Position numbers and translations under genes: made by a program. A stretch of 64,000 nt of DNA from CAWJKP01 sp963843465 (lineage in GTDB: Bacteria; Planctomycetota; Planctomycetia; Pirellulales; Thermoguttaceae), in assembly GCA_963843465.1 (NCBI GenBank), contig CAWJKP010000001.1, forward strand, positions 310,001 through 374,000, in the 5' to 3' direction. Every line of letters begins with the position of its first letter. Positions within the stretch are counted from its first letter, which is position 1. The notes beneath the pieces are model-generated. The model was not told the DNA's origin, ran no database searches, and worked only from the letters and a program-made list of their open reading frames with translations. Shown here piece after piece: positions 1 through 8,506 of the stretch.

Positions 1-2919
1 GAGTACATCTTGCAGGCGGCTCGCGGGCTTCAGTACGCCCACAGCAAGGGCATCGTCCACCGCGACATCAAGCCGGGCAACCTGCTTCTGGATAAGGAAG
101 GCACCGTCAAGATCCTCGACATGGGCCTGGCTCTCATCGCGGGGGCCGAGGCAGGCCCGGGCGGCCCGGAACGGTTGACGGCGACCGGCCAGGTGATGGG
201 CACCTGCGACTACATGTCGCCGGAGCAGGCATTGGACAGCCACGTAGCCGACCATCGAACCGACATTTATGCCTTGGGCTGCACGCTCTACCGGCTTCTG
301 ACTGGCCATCCGCCCTACCAGGGCGAGACGCTGATGCAGATTCTCTTGGCACATCGAGAGAAAGAGATTCCTTCGCTTTGCGAGGCCCGCTCCGAGGTGC
401 CCGCCGAGCTGGACGCATGTTTTCAGCGGATGGTGGCCAAGGAGCCGGGGGACCGCTACCAGTCAATGGCCGAAGTGGTTACGGAGTTGGATGCCATGTT
501 GGCCGCCTTATCGGGCCGCTCGGTAACGGCTGCGGCGGAGGCAGCCGAGTCGTCCAGCGCGGTTGTGGCCAGGACGTTGGCGTTTTTGCAGGAAGCTCCG
601 CCATTGGGCACGTTGAACAGGCAGAAGAAGCCCACACCTACAGAGCGAACCCAGCCGCACGTCGGCCTGGAGCATGACACGACGTCGAACTTCCTCGGCA
701 AAGTGAAGCGGGCAGTCGGCGCGGCTCGGCGCAGGCCGCTGCTACTATTGGCCATCGGCGGCGGCCTGGTCGTGCTGTTGGTAGTCGTCCTGGTGTTGAC
801 CCTTCGCCAGGGGACGCTGGTGGTCGAGATCGACGAGCAGTTGGGCAAGGACACACAAGTGGCCGTCAGCCAAGGCGGCCAGAAAGTTCAGGTGGCGGAT
901 GCCAAGTCGGGCTGGACGCTGAGCCTCGATGCGGGCAAGTACGACCTTGCCGTCGAGGGCGGCGACGATCAGTTCCAGCTCGATTCCGAGAGCGTTACGG
1001 TCACGCACGGTGGCCGGGTGACGGTCAAGGTCACGCTCAAGCCGCCCCCGCTGGCCGTTGCGCCCTTCGATGCCAAGCAGGCCCGAAAGCACCAGGAGGC
1101 ATGGGCCAAGTATCTGGGCCTGCCGATGGAAATGACCAACTCCATCGGCATGAAGCTGGTCCTCATCCCGCCCGGCGAGTTCCAGATGGGCGACGGCGAC
1201 CATGAGTCGCGGAAGCCGATCCACAAGGTGACCATCACGAAGGCGTTCTATCTCGGCAGGTGCGAGGTGACGCAGGGCGAGTGGGAGGCGGTGCTGGGCA
1301 AGGCCAAGAACCCAAGCCGATTCAAGGGCCCCAAGAACCCGGTCGAAAACGTCAGTTGGGACGATTGCCAGGTCTTTCTCAACAAACTCAACGAGAAGCT
1401 GGACGACTCACGGGGGAGTTACTGCTTTCCGACTGAGGCCCAGTGGGAATATGCGTGTCGAGCTGGGAGCAGGTGGAGATGGTGTTTCGGCGACAGCGAG
1501 ATGGGACTGGAGGATTACGGCTGGTATGAGAAGAACTCGGAAAAGAAGACACACCCGGTGGGCCAGAAGAAGGCCAACGCCTGGGGCCTTTTCGACATGC
1601 ACGGCAACGTATCGGAATGGTGTGCGGATTGGTATGGTCAGGACTATTACAAGGTGTCGCCTGGGCGCGAGCCAACGGGGCCGCCCTCCGGTCCAGGCCG
1701 CGTGAATCGCGGCGGTAGCTTTTGCTGTGGCGGCGTGGACTGCCTTTCCTCTCGCCGCATCAAGAACGGACCCGGGGACCATGACAACGATCGTGGTTTC
1801 CGCGTCTCCCTAGTCTTGGCGGACAAGGCTATTGAGCGGGCGAATATGAGTCGTGCTCCCGACGCGGTACAACCTTCTAGCGGCTCGACCGCCGACAGGC
1901 CATCGCCCGCCGTCGCAAGCCCTGATTCTCAATCCCCCGCCCATCTTCCTGCCGTTGGCAGTCTTATCGGTGCCGATGGCCAATGGAGACTCCCTCCCGG
2001 TGCTCCCCCTCCCGCCCTCGCCCCCTTCGACCCACCCAAAGCGAAAGAGCATCAAACAGCCTGGGCTAAGCACCTCGGCGTGCCGGTGGAGCTGACCAAC
2101 TCAATCGGCATGAAGCTGGTGCTCATCCCGCCGGGTGAATTTATGATGGGCTCGCCCAAGGAACTGATCGCAGATGAATTACGCACCCGTGCGAGCGATG
2201 GTTGGTACACGGGACACCTTGCGGGTGAGGGGCCGCAGCATCGTGTGCGGATCACCAAGCCGTTTTACTTGGCGACAGACTTGGTGACGCAGGGCGAGTA
2301 CCAGCAGGTCATGGGTACCAACCCCAGCGGGTTCTCCGCCACGGGCAGGAACAAGGACAAGGTAGCCGGCCAGAACACGAAGCGGTTTCCGGTTGAGTGC
2401 GTCTCGTGGGATGAGGCGGTGGAGTTTTGCCGAAGACTAACGGAGATGCCGGAGGAGAAGGCGGGGGGGCGAACGTATCGATTGCCATCGGAGGCACAGT
2501 GGGAGTATGCGTGCCGTGCCGGGAGCACAGGTCGGTACAGCTTCAATTCGGCTCGCAGCCGTGCTCCCAAGGAGCATGAGGAGCACGAGCTTTCCCACTA
2601 CGGCTGGTATGGGTACAGCGACAATGCGGACGGAATGACCCATGCGGTGGGCGGGAAGTGGCCCGGCGCTTGGGGATTGTACGATATGTACGGCAACGTG
2701 TGGGAGTGGTGCCAGGACTGGTACGACAAGGATTATTATGCGAAGTCGCCTGCGGATGATCCGGCCGGTCCACTTGGGGGCTCGTTCCGCGTGCTTCGCG
2801 GCGGTGGCTGGTGCGAACCGGCGTGGCGCTGCCGGTCGGCGATCCGCTTCGACTCTGGGCTCGGGCTCACCTACAGCGGCCTGGGCTTCCGTGTCTCCCA
2901 AGTTCTGGCGGACAAGTAG
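1..2919 (+). CDS. Ser/Thr protein kinase with two FGE-sulfatase domains (5' partial)
   Basis: Membrane-anchored Ser/Thr kinase with two formylglycine-generating-enzyme-like (SUMF1, C-lectin fold) domains. The gene enters from the left edge, so the N-lobe and start are missing. Residues 1-170 from the edge are the kinase C-lobe: HRDIKPGNLL catalytic loop, DMG in the DFG position, MSPEQ in the APE position. A hydrophobic helix lies at about 243-266, then a PEGA-like beta domain (270-345), FGE domain 1 (about 365-605) and FGE domain 2 (about 690-965). Both FGE domains start with NSIGMKLVLIPPGEF and end with GFRVS. Domain 1 has C-x4-C after its RGGS, domain 2 has C-x5-C after RGGG, so at most the first matches the spacing of the canonical FGE cysteine pair. 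Such kinase-FGE fusions are common in planctomycetes; the FGE part may be a binding module and not an enzyme (inference). Confidence 0.9.
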   Translation, partial: EYILQAARGLQYAHSKGIVHRDIKPGNLLLDKEGTVKILDMGLALIAGAEAGPGGPERLTATGQVMGTCDYMSPEQALDSHVADHRTDIYALGCTLYRLLTGHPPYQGETLMQILLAHREKEIPSLCEARSEVPAELDACFQRMVAKEPGDRYQSMAEVVTELDAMLAALSGRSVTAAAEAAESSSAVVARTLAFLQEAPPLGTLNRQKKPTPTERTQPHVGLEHDTTSNFLGKVKRAVGAARRRPLLLLAIGGGLVVLLVVVLVLTLRQGTLVVEIDEQLGKDTQVAVSQGGQKVQVADAKSGWTLSLDAGKYDLAVEGGDDQFQLDSESVTVTHGGRVTVKVTLKPPPLAVAPFDAKQARKHQEAWAKYLGLPMEMTNSIGMKLVLIPPGEFQMGDGDHESRKPIHKVTITKAFYLGRCEVTQGEWEAVLGKAKNPSRFKGPKNPVENVSWDDCQVFLNKLNEKLDDSRGSYCFPTEAQWEYACRAGSRWRWCFGDSEMGLEDYGWYEKNSEKKTHPVGQKKANAWGLFDMHGNVSEWCADWYGQDYYKVSPGREPTGPPSGPGRVNRGGSFCCGGVDCLSSRRIKNGPGDHDNDRGFRVSLVLADKAIERANMSRAPDAVQPSSGSTADRPSPAVASPDSQSPAHLPAVGSLIGADGQWRLPPGAPPPALAPFDPPKAKEHQTAWAKHLGVPVELTNSIGMKLVLIPPGEFMMGSPKELIADELRTRASDGWYTGHLAGEGPQHRVRITKPFYLATDLVTQGEYQQVMGTNPSGFSATGRNKDKVAGQNTKRFPVECVSWDEAVEFCRRLTEMPEEKAGGRTYRLPSEAQWEYACRAGSTGRYSFNSARSRAPKEHEEHELSHYGWYGYSDNADGMTHAVGGKWPGAWGLYDMYGNVWEWCQDWYDKDYYAKSPADDPAGPLGGSFRVLRGGGWCEPAWRCRSAIRFDSGLGLTYSGLGFRVSQVLADK

Positions 2920-2996
2920 GGCGAGTGAGCGGAGCCGGTGCGAAGCCCGGGCGGAGGCCCGAAGCGCAGCCGGGCCGTAGCCGGGCAAGCACTTCG

Positions 2997-3138
2997 TTCG
3001 TAGTCCCGCCTTGAGGCGGTGGGGAGTCTGTTCGTAGTCCCGCCTTGAGGCGGTGGGGAGTCTGTTCGTAGTACCGCCTTTAGGCGGTGGGAAGGGAAGG
3101 GGCGTGCAACGCATTCCGCCTAAAGGCGGTACTACGAA
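2997..3138. repeat. REP-type palindromic repeats upstream of RAYT gene
   Basis: Three forward copies of a unit beginning TTCGTAGTCCCGCC, followed by TTGAGGCGG or TTTAGGCGG (starting at 2997, 3031 and 3065), then one inverted copy (3113-3138) ending in ACTACGAA. Each unit contains a small CCGCC...GGCGG hairpin, and the forward and inverted copies can pair as a larger stem. The same unit recurs on the other side of the neighbouring transposase gene. This is the layout of REP/REPIN elements with their cognate Y1 transposase. Confidence 0.85.
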
Positions 3139-3188
3139 CGACGCGAAGCACACTATGCTACAAACCTGCCCGCGACTGGAGACCAGCG

Positions 3189-3782
3189 ATGTATGACTTC
3201 CGAAAATGGACGCCGCAACAGCGGGCCGCGGCCGTCGCCCAGCGAAAACAGCGCGGCTATCCGTGGCATGGGCCGCCGCACATCGAAGCGCCCGGCGAAT
3301 ATCGCATCGTAACGGGAACGTGCTTCGAACATCGGTCCATCTTATCAAGTCCGAAGCGGCTCGGATGGTTCGAGGGACAATTGTTGTCGCACTTGAACCA
3401 GGGCGCCATACCCTGCGCCGCATGGGTCGTACTGCCCAACCACTACCACGTGCTGGTGCGAATCGAGGACCTGCGGGGCTTCGCACGCGGCCTCGGCCAG
3501 CTTCATGGCAGGACATCCTTCGAGTTCAACAAGGAAGACGACACCCGCGGACGTCGGGTATGGTATCGCAGCGAGGACCGCTGCATGCGCTCTGAGGCCC
3601 ACTGTTACACCACGTTGAACTACATCCACAACAACCCCGTCAAACACGGCTGCGCGATGAAATGGACGGACTGGCCGTATTCCAGCGCGTACTGGTATTT
3701 GGAAGCCAAGGGGCGTGAGTGGCTCAAGGATCTTTGGCGGAGCTACCCGGTGCTGCACTATGGGGACAAATGGGACGCCTAG
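3189..3782 (+). CDS. REP-associated tyrosine transposase (RAYT, Y1_Tnp / IS200-like)
   Basis: Single-strand DNA transposase of the Y1/HUH class thought to mobilise or maintain REP sequences. The 197-residue protein has the HUH motif in LPNHYHVLV (about residues 80-88) and the downstream CYTTLNYIHNNPVKHG segment that carries the candidate nucleophilic tyrosine and is typical of RAYTs. I chose the ATG at 3189, since the upstream in-frame extension runs through REP repeats. The gene sits between arrays of one palindromic repeat (2997-3138 and 3783-4041), and its stop codon touches the first downstream unit. Length and motifs look intact, so the enzyme may be active; transposition itself cannot be read from sequence. 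Confidence 0.9.
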   Translation: MYDFRKWTPQQRAAAVAQRKQRGYPWHGPPHIEAPGEYRIVTGTCFEHRSILSSPKRLGWFEGQLLSHLNQGAIPCAAWVVLPNHYHVLVRIEDLRGFARGLGQLHGRTSFEFNKEDDTRGRRVWYRSEDRCMRSEAHCYTTLNYIHNNPVKHGCAMKWTDWPYSSAYWYLEAKGREWLKDLWRSYPVLHYGDKWDA

Positions 3783-4041
3783 TTCGTAGTCCCGCCTTTA
3801 GGCGGTGGGGGGTCTGTTCGTAGTTCCGCCTTGAGGCGGTTGCTGCAAGCAGAAGACGGCATTCCGCCAGGAGTTCGTAGTCCCGCCTTGAGACGGGGGG
3901 TCTGTTCGTAGTTCCGCCTTGAGGCGGCGGGCGGGAACGGGCGGGCAACTCATTCCGCCTCAAGGCGGGACTACGAATGACCCATTCCGCCTAAAGGCGG
4001 GACTACGAATGACTCATTCCACCTAAAGGCGGGACTACGAA
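3783..4041. repeat. REP-type palindromic repeat array downstream of RAYT gene
   Basis: Seven units of the same family: four forward (starting at 3783, 3817, 3874, 3905) and three inverted (3952-3977, 3984-4009, 4016-4041). The forward block followed by the inverted block makes a large REPIN-like palindrome. Units vary in the hairpin loop (TTGA, TTTA, TAAA) and in CCC versus TCC or ACC before the hairpin. The array lies between two convergent genes and ends four bases from the pstB stop codon, so it could also stabilise or terminate the pst mRNA (inference). Confidence 0.85.
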
Positions 4042-4044
4042 CGA

Positions 4045-4872
4045 CTAGCTGAACTCGCCGCGGAGGTACTGCTGCGTGTGCCTCTCGTGCGGGTCCTCGA
4101 AGATCTGCTTGCTATCGCCGAACTCGACGAGGTAGCCGGTGCGGCCGCCCTGGCTGGTGTCGACGTAGAGGAAGCCCGTCTTGTCGGCCACGCACTGCGC
4201 CTGCTGCAGGTTGTGCGTCACGATGGCGATCGTGTAGCGTTTCTTCAATTCGCACATCAGTTCTTCGATCTTCCGCGTAGCGATCGGATCCAGGGCGGAA
4301 CAGGGCTCGTCCATCAGCAGCACGGCGGGCTCCGTGACGATCGCCCGGGCGATGCAAAGCCGCTGTTGCTGGCCGCCGGAAAGGGCCAGGGCGCTGCGGT
4401 GGAGCTTGTCCTTGACCTCGTCCCAGAGGGCGGCGGCGCCCAGGGCCTCCTCGACCTTGGCGTGCTTGTCGCCCTTGAATCCGTTGAGCCTCAGCCCAAA
4501 CGTCACGTTGCGATAGATGCTCATCGCGAACGGATTGGGCTGCTGGAAGACCATGCCGATGTGCCGCCGCACGGCAACGGGGTCGATGCTCGGGTGATAG
4601 ATGTCGCGGCCGCGGAAGTGGACGTGCCCGCTGAAGCGGAATCCGCGGACCAGGTCGTTCATACGGTTCAGGCAGCGGAGCACCGTGCTTTTGCCGCAGC
4701 CCGAGGGGCCGATGAAGGCCGTGATCGAGCCCTTCCGGATGGGGATCTTGGTGTCCCGCACCGCCTTGAAGTTGCCGTAATACAGTTCCTTGATATCGCA
4801 GTCGATGACCACGTCGCCGTGGGCGATTGCGGGGGAGGTGGCGACGGAAGTTGCACCTTTGGTAACCATCAT
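4045..4872 (-). CDS. pstB: Phosphate ABC transporter ATP-binding protein PstB
   Basis: Cytoplasmic ATPase driving phosphate import through PstCA. The 275-residue protein has Walker A GPSGCGKST (about 55-63), Q-loop region VFQQPNPFAMSIYRN, ABC signature LSGGQQQRLCIARA, Walker B with DEP in LLMDEPCSALDP, and the switch histidine in IVTHNL. All are canonical for PstB. A GGAG sequence lies about seven bases before the first of two adjacent ATGs (4872). It is the last gene of pstSCAB; no phoU follows, and a REP array starts just past the stop codon. Confidence 0.97.
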   Translation of the reverse strand: MMVTKGATSVATSPAIAHGDVVIDCDIKELYYGNFKAVRDTKIPIRKGSITAFIGPSGCGKSTVLRCLNRMNDLVRGFRFSGHVHFRGRDIYHPSIDPVAVRRHIGMVFQQPNPFAMSIYRNVTFGLRLNGFKGDKHAKVEEALGAAALWDEVKDKLHRSALALSGGQQQRLCIARAIVTEPAVLLMDEPCSALDPIATRKIEELMCELKKRYTIAIVTHNLQQAQCVADKTGFLYVDTSQGGRTGYLVEFGDSKQIFEDPHERHTQQYLRGEFS

Positions 4873-4882
4873 AGCTAATCTC

Positions 4883-5818
4883 CTAATTACTTCGGCGCGA
4901 CAGGCCTTGGCCGATCAGGTTGGTCGCCAGGACCAGGACGACCAACACCAAGGCGGCGGCCCAGGCCATTTCAATCTGGTTGTCGAACGGCGCGCCGGAG
5001 AAGTTGTAAATCAGCACGGCCAACGAGGCCGTCGGCTGCATGATGTCCGGATGCCCATGGGTGATGGGCCAATAATTGCTGAACAGGGCGGTGAACAAGA
5101 GCGGGGCCGTCTCGCCTGCGGCCCGCGCCACCGCGAGCATCACGCCGGTGAGGATGCCGGGCGTCGCCGTGGGCAGCACCACGTACCAGATGGCCTGCGT
5201 GGGCGTGGCCCCCATGCCCACGGCCGCCTCGCGGATCTTGCCGGGCACCATGCGGATCGCATCCTCGGCCGTGAGGACCACGGTCGGAAGCATGAGGATC
5301 GACAGGGCGACCCCGCCGGCGAAGGCCGAGAACTTGCCGGTCAGCATCACCACGGCGCCGTAGGCGAACACGCCGGCGAGGATCGAGGGAAACCCGCTGA
5401 GCACCTTGGCCCCGAAGCGGACGACGGACGCGAGCTTCGTTTTCGCCCCCACTTCCGCGAGGAAGACCGCGGCCATAATCCCCACCGGCACGCTCAGCCC
5501 CGCGGCCACGGCGACCATGATCAGCGTGCCCAGGATGGCATTGCCGAATCCTCCCCCTTCTTCCAAGGGCGCGGGCGGAAGGGACGTGAAAAGCTGCACG
5601 CCGAAACGGTGAAATCCCCGCACGATCAGCATGTAGAGCACCGAGAAAAGCGGCACCAGGGCCAAGAGCGTCAGCAGTGCCGTGAGGGTGCTCATCAGAA
5701 AGCTGAGAAACGTCCGCGGGCGCCGCAGCGACCTGTCCAGGTCGCGCACGTCCACGGCGGCGTCGCTCGGCGGCGCGACCAGGTTGTGCGACGCGTGGAT
5801 CACGGACTTCTCTTCCAT
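4883..5818 (-). CDS. pstA: Phosphate ABC transporter permease PstA
   Basis: Inner-membrane permease forming the phosphate channel with PstC. The 311-residue protein has a soluble N-terminus of about 35 residues and then about six hydrophobic helices. The EAA-type loop is seen in IREAAVGMGATPTQAIWYVVLP, positioned to contact PstB. Its ATG overlaps the pstC stop by one base (TGATG), so translation is probably coupled, and only about ten bases separate it from pstB. Confidence 0.96.
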   Translation of the reverse strand: MEEKSVIHASHNLVAPPSDAAVDVRDLDRSLRRPRTFLSFLMSTLTALLTLLALVPLFSVLYMLIVRGFHRFGVQLFTSLPPAPLEEGGGFGNAILGTLIMVAVAAGLSVPVGIMAAVFLAEVGAKTKLASVVRFGAKVLSGFPSILAGVFAYGAVVMLTGKFSAFAGGVALSILMLPTVVLTAEDAIRMVPGKIREAAVGMGATPTQAIWYVVLPTATPGILTGVMLAVARAAGETAPLLFTALFSNYWPITHGHPDIMQPTASLAVLIYNFSGAPFDNQIEMAWAAALVLVVLVLATNLIGQGLSRRSN

Positions 5819-6864
5819 CAGCGGGCTCCTCGGATATCCTTGCTCGTCTGTTGCAGGATCAGCGCGCCGATGATGTTCACCAGGAGGGTGATGCCCATGA
5901 GGACCAGCGCGGCATACATCAGCACGCCGACGCTGGTCGGACCGGCCTCGGCGAAATTGTTGGCCAACAGGGCGGCCAGCGTGTTGCCCGGTGAAAAAAG
6001 CGACCAGCTCACGGTGTTCTGGTTGCCCACCAGCATCGCCAGGGCCATCGTTTCGCCCAGCGCCCGGCCGAACGCCAGGAGGATCGAGCCGATGATGCCG
6101 GAGGTGGCCGTGGGCAGGATCACTCCCAAGACGGCCTCCCAGCGGGTCGCGCCCAGCCCGTAGGCCGCTTCACGCAGCTTCGGCGGGACCATCGACAGGG
6201 CGTCGCGGCTGATGGCGGAGATCGTCGGCAGGATCATGATCGCCAGCACGATCGCCGCCGGCAGCATTCCCGGCCCGCTCAGCTCCGTGCTGAAGAAAGG
6301 AATGCCGCCCAGTCCCCTGTGGATCGCATTGCACCAGGGGCGTATCAGTGGAATGACGACGAAGATGCCCCAGAGCCCGTACACGACGCTGGGAATGGCA
6401 GCCAACAACTCGACCAGGTTCTTCAGCAGGTTGTCCATCTGGTCCGGCAGCTTGCCCCAGAAGGCATGGAACTGCACGCCGAAGAACTTGAGGACGGCGA
6501 AGACCAGCGATGAAAGGAATCGCTCGCTCAAGAAAATCGCCACCGCCAGCCCCAGCACCCCGCCAATCACCAGCGCGAGGACCGAGCTATAGAGCGTTCC
6601 CCAGATTTGCGGGAGGATGCCGAACTCGCCCTTGTTGACGTCCCATGTCTTGCCGGCAAAGAAGCCCAGGCCGCGCTCCAGGATGGCCGCCTTGGCCGTC
6701 CAGCCGATCTTGAAGACAATGTAAAACACCAGGGCTACGGTGAGCCAGGCGACGACGTAGGTCAGGGCGCGAAAGGAAACGTCGCACGCCTTCTCCAAAG
6801 CCGTCGGCGGACGGGAAATCGTCGCCGGCTCACGGACCTGTGCTGGATCGACCTGCGTTGCCAT
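5818..6864 (-). CDS. pstC: Phosphate ABC transporter permease PstC
   Basis: Second permease of the phosphate importer. The 348-residue protein has a cytoplasmic N-terminus, a first helix near residues 35-55, further hydrophobic helices, and an EAA loop in LREAAYGLGATRWEAVLGVILP (two parts). Between helices 2 and 3 there is a longer hydrophilic insert (about 105-135) than in the shortest homologues. Gene order pstS-pstC-pstA-pstB and the short spacing (6 bp after pstS, 1-bp overlap with pstA) indicate one transcript. Confidence 0.96.
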   Translation of the reverse strand: MATQVDPAQVREPATISRPPTALEKACDVSFRALTYVVAWLTVALVFYIVFKIGWTAKAAILERGLGFFAGKTWDVNKGEFGILPQIWGTLYSSVLALVIGGVLGLAVAIFLSERFLSSLVFAVLKFFGVQFHAFWGKLPDQMDNLLKNLVELLAAIPSVVYGLWGIFVVIPLIRPWCNAIHRGLGGIPFFSTELSGPGMLPAAIVLAIMILPTISAISRDALSMVPPKLREAAYGLGATRWEAVLGVILPTATSGIIGSILLAFGRALGETMALAMLVGNQNTVSWSLFSPGNTLAALLANNFAEAGPTSVGVLMYAALVLMGITLLVNIIGALILQQTSKDIRGAR

Positions 6865-6870
6865 GAAAGA

Positions 6871-7944
6871 CTACTTGATGTTGTCCAGCGCCGCCTTGAC
6901 CTTCGACACCGTGCCGGCGGGCAAGGGAATATACCCCAGCGGCTCCGCGAACTTCTGCCCGTCGGTCAGGCAGTAGGCCAGCGCGTCCTTGAGCGTCTGT
7001 GTCTTCTGGGCATCCGGATACTTCTTGTAGGCGATGACCCAGGTGAAAGTGACGATCGGATAGGACTTTTCGCCGTCGGGATCGGGCATCCAGGCGATCA
7101 GGTCTTCCGGCAGCGTGATGGCCGCCAAGGCGGCCTGGCCCGACTCGATCGTCGGGGCGACGAACTTGCCCGCCTTGTTCTGCAATTCGGCCATCTTCAG
7201 CTTCGATGGGTTGAGCTTGGCATAACCGTACTCGATATAACCGATCGAGCCGGGTGTCTGAATCAGCGAGGCGGCCACGCCGTCGTTCTTGTTGGCCTTC
7301 GTGCCCACCGGCCAGTTCGGCTGCTTGTTGGTGCCGACTTGTTTGGCAAACTCATCACTGAGCGCGCTGAGGTGCTTCGTAAAGACGTAGCTCGTGCCGC
7401 TGCCGTCGGCGCGCACGACCACGTTGACGCTGCCGTCGGGCAGGCTTGCGCCGGGATTCGCGGCGGCGATCTTGGCATCGTTCCACTTGGTGATCTTGCC
7501 GAGGAAAATCCCCACGTAGGCCTCGCGGGTGAGCTTCAGATGGTCGACTCCCTCCAGATTGTAGGCCAGCACGATGCTGCCGGCCGTCATCGGCAACAAC
7601 TGCACGCCAACGTCGACCTTGGCCATTTCCTCGGGCGTCATGGCCGCGTCGCTGGCGCCGAAGTCGACGGTCTTTTCGATCACCTGCTGCACGCCCTTGC
7701 CGCTCCCCACCGACTGATAGTCGATCTGCACGCCGGGGTGCGCCGAGCTGTAGGTCTTGAACCACTTCATGTAAAGCGGCGCCGGGAAGCTCGCCCCGGC
7801 GCCTTGAATCTTCACCTCTTCCGCCGCGCCGCCCGCCGCAGGCCGCGGTCCGCCGGAAGGACCGCTCTCCGACGAGCACGACAGGCCCGCACACGTACAC
7901 AATACTGTCGCAAGGACCCAAGACGATCGCGAGCACTTCGACAT
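6871..7944 (-). CDS. pstS: Phosphate-binding protein PstS
   Basis: Exported phosphate receptor of the Pst transporter. The ATG at 7944 gives 357 residues, preceded by GAAGGGGG at ribosome-binding distance; the open frame runs further upstream but without homology. An N-terminal export signal (about 1-23) ends in several cysteines, so it may be a lipoprotein although the lipobox is not canonical. The mature protein shows GAGASFPAPLYMKWF, the VGSGKGVQQV loop, FGASDAAM and RADGSGTSYVFTKHL, all hallmark phosphate-binding segments. A Pho box lies about 160 bp upstream, which predicts induction on phosphate starvation by a PhoB-type regulator not encoded here. Confidence 0.96.
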   Translation of the reverse strand: MSKCSRSSWVLATVLCTCAGLSCSSESGPSGGPRPAAGGAAEEVKIQGAGASFPAPLYMKWFKTYSSAHPGVQIDYQSVGSGKGVQQVIEKTVDFGASDAAMTPEEMAKVDVGVQLLPMTAGSIVLAYNLEGVDHLKLTREAYVGIFLGKITKWNDAKIAAANPGASLPDGSVNVVVRADGSGTSYVFTKHLSALSDEFAKQVGTNKQPNWPVGTKANKNDGVAASLIQTPGSIGYIEYGYAKLNPSKLKMAELQNKAGKFVAPTIESGQAALAAITLPEDLIAWMPDPDGEKSYPIVTFTWVIAYKKYPDAQKTQTLKDALAYCLTDGQKFAEPLGYIPLPAGTVSKVKAALDNIK

Positions 7945-8104
7945 GAGAACCCCCTTCGTGTGACTGGCTAATCCGAGGACGACGCACGCCGGAACCCGCA
8001 CCCTCAACGGCTCTAAGCGGCAATGCCAATTATACTCGTGCATCGCGTGAGAGACTGGTTAGCAAACCGCCTTTTGACCTTGATAATCCGCGGGTCAAGT
8101 CGCG

Positions 8105-8144
8105 CAAACAGTTTCCTAACAATTCTCTAACAGTCGTCTGACAA
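8105..8144 (-). promoter_or_regulatory. Pho box (four 7-bp direct repeats, 11-bp period)
   Basis: Read on the minus strand, four repeats follow each other with 4-bp spacers: TTGTCAG, CTGTTAG, TTGTTAG, CTGTTTG. The 11-bp period and CTGTCAT-like sequence match PhoB boxes, which are usually two such repeats. The site lies upstream of pstS. A weak GATTAT sequence about 16 bp past the last repeat could be the -10 element. Confidence 0.8.
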
Positions 8145-8204
8145 GATCGGGGAATTCATCGCATCTCCGGCCGGTGGCGGCTAAGGGATTTGTTCCACAT
8201 GCGC

Positions 8205-8417
8205 TCAGGCATCCGTGTACGTCCCGTCGGAGACATTAAGCTTGCAGAGCGTGTTGACGGCGTGGAGCTCGGCCGTTTCGCCGTTGTAAACTGCCTTGGT
8301 CTTGGCCGCGACGAACAAGTTACCGGTGCTGGCGTCGATGGCCGGCCGCAAAGCGAAAGCGTCGATGGCCAGGTTACCGAGGGCCCGCTGGAGTTTCGCG
8401 ACCCCCCGTGTTAGCAT
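8205..8417 (-). CDS. Small hypothetical protein or gene remnant
   Basis: A 70-codon frame whose product contains AIDASTGNLFVAAKTK and ends shortly after LHAVNTLCKLNV. The first part resembles a blade of a PQQ or other beta-propeller, so this may be the tail of a lost larger gene. It has no clear ribosome-binding site and lies between the Pho box and the GH95 gene. I do not recognise a family and cannot exclude that it is non-coding. Confidence 0.3.
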   Translation of the reverse strand: MLTRGVAKLQRALGNLAIDAFALRPAIDASTGNLFVAAKTKAVYNGETAELHAVNTLCKLNVSDGTYTDA

Positions 8418-8506
8418 GGGTTGTCGTGAGGATCATCCTCGAGCAACAGGGTAGCGGCCGCGCCGCCGCCTCAAGCCGATACAAGAGCAGAAATGAAAGG
8501 CAAACC

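Noticed and set aside
2400..2919. C-terminal FGE domain considered as a diversity-generating retroelement target
   Set aside because: No reverse transcriptase, template repeat or accessory gene in the window; kept only as a remark.
2997..4041. Repeat array considered as CRISPR
   Set aside because: Units occur in both orientations with short irregular gaps, and there are no cas genes; the RAYT explains them.
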